A stretch of DNA of 64,000 nt from JBEKTW01 sp049515655 (GTDB taxonomy: Bacteria > Bacteroidota > Ignavibacteria > UBA10030 > SZUA-254), in assembly GCA_049515655.1 (NCBI GenBank), contig JBEKTW010000010.1, forward strand, positions 52,677 through 116,676, written 5' to 3'. Shown in pieces: positions 31,774 to 38,355 of this stretch (the first letter of the stretch is position 1; each line of letters starts with the position of its first letter). The position numbers were made by a program, and so were the translations under genes. Below the pieces are notes generated by a model. The model did not search any database. It had not been told where the DNA came from and was given only the letters and a program-made list of their open reading frames with translations.

Positions 31774-33123
31774 ATGACAACGATAAAATTTTTACTCACT
31801 GAACGGGATATACCGCGACAGTGGTACAATATTCTCGCCGACCTCCCGTCGCCGCCCCTGCCGCCTCTTCATCCGCGAACGCGCCTGCCGGTCGGTCCCG
31901 CCGATCTCTCCAAACTGTTCCCGATGGAATTGATCAAGCAAGAGGTCAGCCGGGACAGGATGATCGATATACCGGAGGAAGTGCTGGCTATCTACCGTCT
32001 CTGGAGGCCGTCGCCGCTGTTCCGCGCCGAGCGGCTGGAACAGGCGCTCGGAACGCCCGCGAAACTTTTCTACAAATATGAAGGCGTCAGTCCGGCCGGG
32101 AGCCATAAGCCTAACACGGCCGTTGCGCAGGCATACTACAACAAACAGGAAGGGGTGAAGCGGATCGCAACCGAGACCGGCGCCGGGCAGTGGGGAACAG
32201 CACTTAGTCTCGCCTGCAGTTTCTTCGGCATCGAATGCAAGGTCTACATGGTGAAGGTGAGTTACGATCAGAAACCCTACCGGCGATCGATGATGACGAC
32301 CTTCGGAGCGACCGTTGTGCCGAGTCCCAGCGCGCAGACTCAGGCAGGCCGCGACATTCTCGCGTCCGACCCTCACTCTCCGGGAAGTCTCGGCATTGCA
32401 ATCAGTGAGGCAGTCGAGGAAGCCGCGGCCCGCGACGACACGAAGTACGCCCTCGGCAGCGTGCTCAATCACGTACTGCTGCATCAGACGGTTATTGGAC
32501 TGGAGGCAAAGAAACAAATGGAAATGGCGGATTCGTATCCGGACGTGGTCATCGGGTGCGTCGGTGGCGGAAGCAATTTTGCCGGCATCGCATTTCCGTT
32601 CCTTCGCGATAAATTCAACGGAACGGCGCTCCGCGCAGTCGCGGTAGAACCGGCCTCCTGTCCCTCGCTAACGCGAGGCGAATTCGCCTACGACTTCGGT
32701 GATACTGCCGGGACAACCCCCCTGATGCCGATGTACACGCTAGGGCACCGCTTCATTCCCCCGTCGATTCATGCCGGGGGTCTGCGATACCATGGAATGG
32801 CACCACTCGTGAGCCACCTCTTTAAGCAGAAGCAGATCGAAGCGATCGCCATCGGGCAAACGGATGTCTTCACCGCAGCGCTGCAATTCTGTCGGGCCGA
32901 GGGGATCGTTCCGGCCCCCGAATCATCCCATGCGATCTGCGCAGCGATCCGGGAAGCGGAGCGGGCCAAAGCCGAGGGGAAAGCAAAGACAATCCTGTTC
33001 AATGTCAGCGGACACGGCTATTTTGACATGGCCGCGTACGATGCTTTTCTGGCGGGCGAACTCCGTGACGAGGAACTTTCCTCGAATTATAAGGCAGACG
33101 TAGTACAGACGATTGAAAGTTGA
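31774..33123 (+). CDS. trpB2: TrpB2-type tryptophan synthase beta chain (PLP-dependent)
   Basis: 449 aa, the longer TrpB2 subfamily. N-terminal LTERDIPRQWYNILADLP and RPSPLFRAERLE are TrpB2 features; PLP lysine Lys112 in GSHKPNTA; GAGQWGTALSLAC; phosphate-binding GCVGGGSNFAG (GGGSN 264-268); and a C-terminal FNVSGHGYFDM. TrpB2 condenses indole with serine or, in studied members, preferably O-phospho-L-serine. No TrpA is present nearby. RBS AAAGGAA upstream. Control by the trp attenuator strongly supports a true role in tryptophan synthesis or indole salvage. Confidence 0.92.
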   Translation: MTTIKFLLTERDIPRQWYNILADLPSPPLPPLHPRTRLPVGPADLSKLFPMELIKQEVSRDRMIDIPEEVLAIYRLWRPSPLFRAERLEQALGTPAKLFYKYEGVSPAGSHKPNTAVAQAYYNKQEGVKRIATETGAGQWGTALSLACSFFGIECKVYMVKVSYDQKPYRRSMMTTFGATVVPSPSAQTQAGRDILASDPHSPGSLGIAISEAVEEAAARDDTKYALGSVLNHVLLHQTVIGLEAKKQMEMADSYPDVVIGCVGGGSNFAGIAFPFLRDKFNGTALRAVAVEPASCPSLTRGEFAYDFGDTAGTTPLMPMYTLGHRFIPPSIHAGGLRYHGMAPLVSHLFKQKQIEAIAIGQTDVFTAALQFCRAEGIVPAPESSHAICAAIREAERAKAEGKAKTILFNVSGHGYFDMAAYDAFLAGELRDEELSSNYKADVVQTIES

Positions 33124-33445
33124 ATTCTTGGGCCTATTGGGGGAAGAGGAGTGAAGCGGTGGATGATTCACTCCTTTCGACCTCTTCTAACTTCACCGGA
33201 ACTTCGAAAATCGTGAGCAAAGGCGCCGGTGGCCACCGCTTTGCAATTCGAAGAAAATGATGCTATCCTGAAATACTGTGCTCGCGCTGTCATGATTTTC
33301 GCTGCCGACTTTATCATCCCTGCTGGTTGTTGGGTTGCCCGATTCCTAACGGAGGCAGCAAATCCACCCTGGCGGAACGAACTTTTGTGGGGGGAGTGAT
33401 AGGTCATTTTGAACCTTATTGTTGGCGGTTCGTTGTTTTGTATTT
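33124..33445. other. Intergenic region without a recognisable gene
   Basis: 322 bp between trpB2 and the convergent SRPBCC gene. Short open frames exist on both strands but none has a ribosome binding site or recognisable product. No clear terminator hairpin was seen after trpB2. Confidence 0.5.
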
Positions 33446-33919
33446 CTACTTTCCGTGCTGTGTCACTTCCTTTGGATATTTGTCGGCAATCAAGTTCAAT
33501 TTGATGTTGTGTTCCAAATACGCTTTCATATTATCCAAAACAGTCGTGAAACCACCTGTGTTGTCTTTGATGGCTTGAATTAAGTCGTCCCCAGTCAGAT
33601 TGAAACCAAAATTTTTGATAACTACATAGGTCGTGTCGTCTGATAATGCTGTAAATTCATAGTCAACTGTCGTTGCAGGCTCACCCCACTCAGTTGATAT
33701 TTTTTTGTTTGGGATTATTTCTTTAACAAGAACTTTGGTCGAAACGCCATACATTTCCCATTCCCAAATTACTGTCTTGCCCACTTCTAATTGTCCGCTG
33801 GATTTCGTAAACCAAAATCTGGTGGTTACTGTTGGATCAATGAATGCTTGAAAAACTGTCGAGGCAGGTTTTCTAATTAGCATTTGAGTCTCTACTGTCG
33901 GTATATTTTTTACTGTCAT
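33446..33919 (-). CDS. SRPBCC (AHSA1-like) domain protein
   Basis: 157 aa, START/Bet v1-like fold: VETQMLIRKPASTVFQAFIDP, TRFWFTKSSGQLEVGKTVIWEWEMYG, then DYEFTALSDDTTYVVIKNFGF and a C-terminal helix GGFTTVLDNMKAYLEH. Family members bind hydrophobic ligands or act as Aha1-like co-chaperones or stress proteins; the ligand is unknown. Lower GC than its neighbours, which may reflect transfer. Confidence 0.85.
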   Translation of the reverse strand: MTVKNIPTVETQMLIRKPASTVFQAFIDPTVTTRFWFTKSSGQLEVGKTVIWEWEMYGVSTKVLVKEIIPNKKISTEWGEPATTVDYEFTALSDDTTYVVIKNFGFNLTGDDLIQAIKDNTGGFTTVLDNMKAYLEHNIKLNLIADKYPKEVTQHGK

Positions 33920-34102
33920 TTTATTTCATATCTAGGGTTTAAATTTTCTTTCTCGGTGTCACTGAACCGGAGCTAGGCTTGGGCTAAGGTACAGAAAAAC
34001 CCGGGAAAAGTCCATCTCTGGAACGTTCTCAGGCAAAGAAGGTGGCTTATCAGATGCAAAAGCCGACCCGCGATGAGAACGGACGCAAGCCGAGTCGCCG
34101 GA

Positions 34103-34417
34103 TCAGACGGGAGTCTTATGTCGTCGATGGGAAAGCAGTTGAATCGATCTTCTCAGGGCTTGCTCATCTACCAACCGGTGTGTCACGTACTTGTGCAGTA
34201 CGCTGGAAATGAGAGTTTGATACGGTATGCCTTCCTCCTGCGAACGTTTTTTCAGTTTCGAAAGAATTGCCTCCGAAATCCTTATGTTGATGTTTCGCGT
34301 CTTACGTATCCGGCCCAGAATGCCTTCTATCCTGCGAAGTTTTTTTCTCGTCACAGGGCGGTACGAATCCGCACTTCTTTCTATCTCACGTTCATCTTTG
34401 TCGAGCGTTCTTTTCAT
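34103..34417 (-). CDS. CopG/BrnA-type ribbon-helix-helix antitoxin
   Basis: 104 aa. A charged N-terminus precedes NINIRISEAILSKLKKRSQEEGIPYQTLISSVLHKYV, the beta-strand/helix/helix pattern of CopG-like antitoxins. It overlaps the end of a truncated toxin-like frame by ~25 bp, the usual toxin-first coupling. With its toxin broken it may be an orphan. Confidence 0.75.
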   Translation of the reverse strand: MKRTLDKDEREIERSADSYRPVTRKKLRRIEGILGRIRKTRNINIRISEAILSKLKKRSQEEGIPYQTLISSVLHKYVTHRLVDEQALRRSIQLLSHRRHKTPV

Positions 34418-34587
34418 GGTTTCTTGTCCAGTATTTGTGATGGAATTTTCTGCTTGGATATACTGTGTTCAGTACGATGTTATCTTCTTCATCAAGGACG
34501 AACGGCACTGCGTGAACATAACCTTTGATGGGTACGCGAAAAATAAGCTGCCCTCCCCAAGGCAGGATTCTAAAGCCGACTCAAGAG
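34392..34587 (-). pseudogene. C-terminal remnant of the cognate toxin
   Basis: The leftward frame reads ILPWGGQLIFRVPIKGYVHA, then VPFVLDEEDNIVLNTVYPSR and KFHHKYWTRNHEK, ending at a TGA inside the antitoxin gene. The -VYPSRK- end is typical of small BrnT/DUF4258-like toxins. An in-frame stop lies just upstream, no start codon is present, and the N-terminal half has been replaced by the end of the DUF4143 gene. Assigned as a broken toxin gene. Confidence 0.55.
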
Positions 34588-34594
34588 GTAATCG

Positions 34595-35740
34595 CTACAA
34601 CTTGAGGTATTCCCTGTAGTTGATCACCTTGAGGTCGCGCGAGGAGTCCAAATTCTTCCCCCTGTAGAGAAGATACCCCACTTCATCTGGCTTTTTGATT
34701 TGCATGATGCCGCGCACCATCTCGGATTTGTACGTCTCCCCTGTCTTGATCTCAATAAAGTGCTTTTCTGTTTTTCGGTCAACGATGAGATCTATTTCAA
34801 CTCCATTGCTTGTCCGGAAATAATAGAGCTCTGCACCGGAACGAATATGTAGCTCTTTCTTATGGATTTCGGATACGATATAATTCTCGAATATCGGACC
34901 TTGCATCGGCCCGCGCTCGAAGAGTTCTGTGTTTCTTATGCCGGTCAGATACGAAACCATACCGGTATCGTAGAAGTAGAGCTTTGGACTCTTTACTATG
35001 CGTTTCCCAAGATTTTTGTAGAACGGAGGAAGCAAGAAAACGACGTAGGAAGCCTCCAGAACGGATATCCATTTCTTGACTGTCGGAACCGATATCCCAA
35101 TGTCACGGGCAACCTCGGACATATTCAAGACCTGTGACGCTCTCGTTGCAAGCATCTGTAGAAACAGTCGGAAATCTCTGATGTCTCCAATTTCACGCTG
35201 GTCCCTGATGTCACGCGTGAGATAGGTATCAAGGTATGAAGTGTACCAATCGAAGGAACCCTTGTATTTTCTCGTGACCAGCTCAGGATAACCGCCCATA
35301 AAAATCGACGTGTCTTGAAAGCTCACGGGCATTTCTGCAAACTGAAAGGGGAGAAGCGTCAAAAGTCCAATCCGCCCCGCCAGGCTCTCCGAGACACGCT
35401 TCATGAATGCGAATTGGCTCGAACCCGTCAGCACGAACTTGCCATAATGTTCTCTATCACTATCAACTGCAAGCTTGACGTAGCTGAAAAGTTCCGGGGC
35501 CCTCTGAACCTCGTCAAAAATGACCTTGTCGGAGTAAACCCTCATAAATCCCGCCGGGTCCGAATGAAACCTATCGACGTTGGTCAGGTCATCAAATGTT
35601 ACATAGCGATACTTGTCGTCCAGGAGGTTTTTGATCAACGTCGACTTACCTGACTGGCGGGGACCTGTCAGGCCGACAACCGGAAAGATCTTGAGATATT
35701 TCCGGACGGCTCCCTCGAGCACTCTGTGAATATAGGCCAT
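34595..35740 (-). CDS. DUF4143-family ATP-binding protein (AAA_14)
   Basis: 381 aa. Walker A GPRQSGKS at 26-33, Walker B KVIFDEVQRAPELF, sensor FVLTGSSQFAFM, then DUF4143 with SPKLYFYDTGMVSYLTGI and the nuclease-like C-terminus FRTSNGVEIDLIVDRKTEKHFIEIKTGE (D-x9-E-x-K pattern). Same family as the gene at 5147 but clearly diverged from it, so not a recent duplicate. AGGAGAG precedes the ATG. Confidence 0.88.
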   Translation of the reverse strand: MAYIHRVLEGAVRKYLKIFPVVGLTGPRQSGKSTLIKNLLDDKYRYVTFDDLTNVDRFHSDPAGFMRVYSDKVIFDEVQRAPELFSYVKLAVDSDREHYGKFVLTGSSQFAFMKRVSESLAGRIGLLTLLPFQFAEMPVSFQDTSIFMGGYPELVTRKYKGSFDWYTSYLDTYLTRDIRDQREIGDIRDFRLFLQMLATRASQVLNMSEVARDIGISVPTVKKWISVLEASYVVFLLPPFYKNLGKRIVKSPKLYFYDTGMVSYLTGIRNTELFERGPMQGPIFENYIVSEIHKKELHIRSGAELYYFRTSNGVEIDLIVDRKTEKHFIEIKTGETYKSEMVRGIMQIKKPDEVGYLLYRGKNLDSSRDLKVINYREYLKL

Positions 35741-35757
35741 ATTCTCTCCTATGTATT

Positions 35758-35776
35758 TTTAAACTGTCAGTTTAAA
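35758..35776. promoter_or_regulatory. Perfect palindrome upstream of the DUF4143 gene
   Basis: TTTAAACTGTCAGTTTAAA: 9-bp arms around one base, 17 bp upstream of the ATG at 35740. Its position in the presumed promoter suggests an operator, but no regulator gene is next to it. Confidence 0.6.
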
Positions 35777-35819
35777 TTTACATAAACAGAGCCTCAGAGT
35801 CAAGGACAGAACCGAAGCC

Positions 35820-35958
35820 TGCTTGGGTCTCTGGCTTTGTCGTGGCGACGGGAAAGCGGTAATTCTTACCGGGTGCATCCGGGAGTCGATCCCTCAGAGC
35901 TGAAACTCGAACACCTCGACCAAATTGTTTGTCGGTACTAGGTTCGGGGCCCCGCTAC
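35820..35958 (+). repeat. ~130-bp dispersed repeat (partner at 51436-51556)
   Basis: Shared blocks in the same order: CTTGGTC/CTTGGGTCTCTGGCT, GACGG..CGGTAATT.TTACCG, GCATCCGGGA/TCATCAGGA, and CAAATTGTTTGTCGGTAC followed by GGTTCGGG and a tRNA-end-like CCCCGCTAC. Non-coding. It leads directly into the tRNA-end/terminator repeat. Confidence 0.65.
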
Positions 35959-36019
35959 GGAGAAAGCCGAATCTGAAAAGATTCGGCTTGTTTTTTTGTA
36001 TGACCCCGAAATGAACCTT
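35949..36019 (+). repeat. tRNA-fMet 3' end + terminator + GACCCCGAAATGAACC repeat (copy 3)
   Basis: GCCCCGCTAC, then the perfect stem AAGCCGAATCT/AGATTCGGCTT (35964-35989), seven T residues, and GACCCCGAAATGAACCT. The stem sequence differs from the other copies but stays fully paired. A strong forward terminator. The rest of 36020-36362 carries no gene, only the promoter region of the next operon. Confidence 0.75.
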
Positions 36020-36362
36020 CACCCACCTCCCTCAGGTAGATGCGGCGCAGTCCCTGAGAACATTTCGACCACCTATCGCCTGACATCAAAGGCAAGATCT
36101 TTGTTGCTGCACTACACGGACGCCCCGCAACAGTGGAGGACAGGTCAGTCGCAAAGAACGAGATGAACGGGGAGCACTTCCACGTAGCGGCAGAAACCCC
36201 TAATCTTTTCTCGAAGCATCCCTGACTAGTATTATTGACTGGTTTAATTTTCAACAAATGGCTATATTTACCTATTCTTTCAAACACCGTCTATCGTTCT
36301 TTTGTGCAAAATCCTTGCGCACCTATTAAATAATCAACAAACGTTGGAAAGGAGCTATCACC

Positions 36363-36938
36363 ATGAAACGAATTGTCGTATTACTGGTTTTCCTCGTGAT
36401 TCTATTATTCCCAATGAATATGCTCTTCGGGCACTGTGACACAATGAATGGTCCGGTCGTCAAAGCGGCGAAGAAAGCCCTGGAGACAGGCAATGTGAAC
36501 CTCATCTTGATCTGGGTCCAGCCAAAAGACGAAGCCACGATCAAAGCAGCATTTGATAAAACAGTTAAGATTCGTTCCGTCAGTCCAGAGGTGAAGGAAA
36601 TGGCAGACATGTATTTTTTTGAGACGCTTGTTCGTACTCATCGCGCAGGTGAAGGTGAACCGTACACAGGTCTGAAGCCCGCCGAAACTGAAGTTGATCC
36701 CGGCATCGAAGCCGCTGATCAAGCAATCGAAAAGGGAACAACAGATCTCCTTCTCAAAAATGTGCGTGAAACAATCGATAATGGTATCTCGAGACATTTC
36801 AAGGAAGTCATCGAGACGAAGGGCTATGACAAGAATGATCTTTCGGCTGGACGAGATTATGTGAAGAACTATGTAACATTCATTCATTACGTTGAGCAGG
36901 TCTACGACGCCGCAACGAAGGCCGTCGAGGAACATTGA
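36363..36938 (+). CDS. DUF6448 family protein
   Basis: 191 aa. N-terminal signal peptide (IVVLLVFLVILLFPMNMLFG) leading to GHCDTMNGPVVKAAKKALETG, the diagnostic start of the family, then LILIWVQPKDEATIKAAFDK and HRAGEGEPYTGLKP. Exported helical protein with conserved His/Cys at the mature N-terminus that could bind a metal; its biochemical role is not known. It precedes hemerythrins and a quinol NO reductase, so a part in nitrosative or redox stress is likely. RBS AAAGGAG. Confidence 0.82.
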   Translation: MKRIVVLLVFLVILLFPMNMLFGHCDTMNGPVVKAAKKALETGNVNLILIWVQPKDEATIKAAFDKTVKIRSVSPEVKEMADMYFFETLVRTHRAGEGEPYTGLKPAETEVDPGIEAADQAIEKGTTDLLLKNVRETIDNGISRHFKEVIETKGYDKNDLSAGRDYVKNYVTFIHYVEQVYDAATKAVEEH

Positions 36939-37004
36939 CATTCGACGTTTTCCAATTGGGGATTTAGGGTATACGGCCTGAGTCCTCAGCCCAAGGAGAC
37001 CGAC

Positions 37005-37195
37005 ATGCAAAAAATTGAACTTGCGGAGAGGTTGTAAGTCTCGGGGGGCATCTTGCCGTCGGATGGCTCGCGTTGCCGTTTGTCGGAAAGATTGGATTTT
37101 TCGGTTTCTTGGGGCGTCTCCTAAAAGCGGCGGTTCAGGAGAAGCATGTTCTACTCCTGCGAAACGAAAGCAGAAATTGGATAACAAGTTATTAA
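37005..37195 (+). pseudogene. Small frameshifted ORF between DUF6448 and hemerythrin genes
   Basis: AAGGAG precedes ATG 37005 (MQKIELAERL), which stops after 10 codons at TAA. In the -1 frame an open stretch from 37025 continues as GGHLAVGWLALPFVGKIGFF, then GFLGRLLKAAVQEKHVLLLR, and stops at 37193-37195. The two parts together look like one ~60-residue protein with a hydrophobic segment, broken by a single-base shift near 37030. Sequencing error or real decay cannot be told apart here. Confidence 0.45.
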
Positions 37196-37217
37196 TCATT
37201 TTACCAAGGAGACATTC

Positions 37218-37772
37218 ATGAAAGCCACCTCGGAACTAGTAAAAGAGCATGAAGGCATAACCCTCATGCTAAATATCATGACAAAGGTATCAGACAATAT
37301 ACAGAAAAGGAAGCCAGTAGATTCTCAGCATATTGCACAGATCATCGAGTTCCTGAAGATATTTGCGGACCAATGTCATCACGGCAAGGAAGAGGGCATA
37401 TTGTTTCCAGAACTTGTGAAGAAGGGTTTTTCACAAGAAAGTGGCCCGATTGCAGTCATGCTGCGCGAGCACACAATCGGTCGGGGTTACATCAAAGACA
37501 TGGCAAATCATTTCGAGCGATTCAAGACCGAGAATGGAGGCGAACTCCTACGTGTAGCAGACGACATGAACAAATATATCAGTTTACTGACCAACCACAT
37601 CCAGAAAGAAAATCAAATCCTATTCCCGATGGCCGATAAAGAATTTCTTGAAGATGTTCAAGACCAGTTATTCGCAAGATACGAGAAACTGGAGGAAGAG
37701 GTGATTGGTGTTGGCAGGCATGGGGAATTTCATAAGCTTTTAAAGCACTTGAAAACCGTCTATCTTCAATAA
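37218..37772 (+). CDS. Hemerythrin-domain protein
   Basis: 184 aa, one HHE four-helix bundle with di-iron ligands: LVKEHEGITLML, FADQCHHGKEEGILFPELVKKG, MLREHTIGRGYI and NHIQKENQILFPMAD. Such proteins bind O2 or NO or repair damaged iron centres (as YtfE does). It lies in a cluster with a second hemerythrin and qNOR, which favours a role in NO sensing, delivery or repair. RBS AAGGAG. Confidence 0.9.
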   Translation: MKATSELVKEHEGITLMLNIMTKVSDNIQKRKPVDSQHIAQIIEFLKIFADQCHHGKEEGILFPELVKKGFSQESGPIAVMLREHTIGRGYIKDMANHFERFKTENGGELLRVADDMNKYISLLTNHIQKENQILFPMADKEFLEDVQDQLFARYEKLEEEVIGVGRHGEFHKLLKHLKTVYLQ

Positions 37773-37785
37773 CTTCTCGGATGTT

Positions 37786-38301
37786 ATGTCTGGAAAACTG
37801 CACAAGTATTTTACGGAGGATCACCGACGGTTGGACGAATTGTTGCGCATTGCAATTGCGAACCCCGATACCATCGACGAGGGTCTCTATGGACAATTCC
37901 GTTCAGGATTGCTCAAACACATCGCCATGGAAGAGAAAATAGTGTTCCCCGCGGCACAACGACATCGTGGGGGGAAACCCCTACCCATCGCTGCCAAACT
38001 CCGGCTTGATCACGGTGCGATTGCAGCGCTTCTTGTACCACCTCCCTCCCGCACTATTGTTGCTGCACTAGGCGCCATTCTTGAGCAACACGATGTGTTA
38101 GAAGAAATGCCTGGTGGCGCATATGAAGTATGTGAACAACTTGCCGCCGATGAACTCGAATCGGTGATGGATGCGATTCGTAGAACACCGGATGGTCCGG
38201 CTAATCCGTATAACCCCAATCCAAGCGTACTTGATGCAACGCGAAGAGCCCTTGCAAGGGCTGGATACGATCTCGATGATTATCAGATTTCCGAAAAATG
38301 A
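37786..38301 (+). CDS. Second hemerythrin (HHE) domain protein
   Basis: 171 aa. Ligand pattern: YFTEDHRRLDELL, LLKHIAMEEKIVFPAAQ, LRLDHGAIAALL and ILEQHDVLEEMPGGAYEVCEQL, consistent with a di-iron or haem-associated HHE protein. Begins 13 bp after the first hemerythrin gene and ends 54 bp before qNOR, so the three are probably one operon. The C-terminal segment (NPYNPNPSVLDATRRALARAG) is an extra tail of unknown use. Confidence 0.88.
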   Translation: MSGKLHKYFTEDHRRLDELLRIAIANPDTIDEGLYGQFRSGLLKHIAMEEKIVFPAAQRHRGGKPLPIAAKLRLDHGAIAALLVPPPSRTIVAALGAILEQHDVLEEMPGGAYEVCEQLAADELESVMDAIRRTPDGPANPYNPNPSVLDATRRALARAGYDLDDYQISEK

Positions 38302-38355
38302 CCCATCGATATTGGGGATACTTTAAAACATAGTTCTTTGGTTCAGGAGAAGCTT

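Noticed and set aside
31792..32517. 241-codon minus-strand frame
   Set aside because: Antisense to the clear trpB2 coding sequence; composition is typical of a mirror frame in GC-rich codons.
36405..37199. 264-codon minus-strand frame
   Set aside because: Covers the DUF6448 gene in antisense; no start site or family match.
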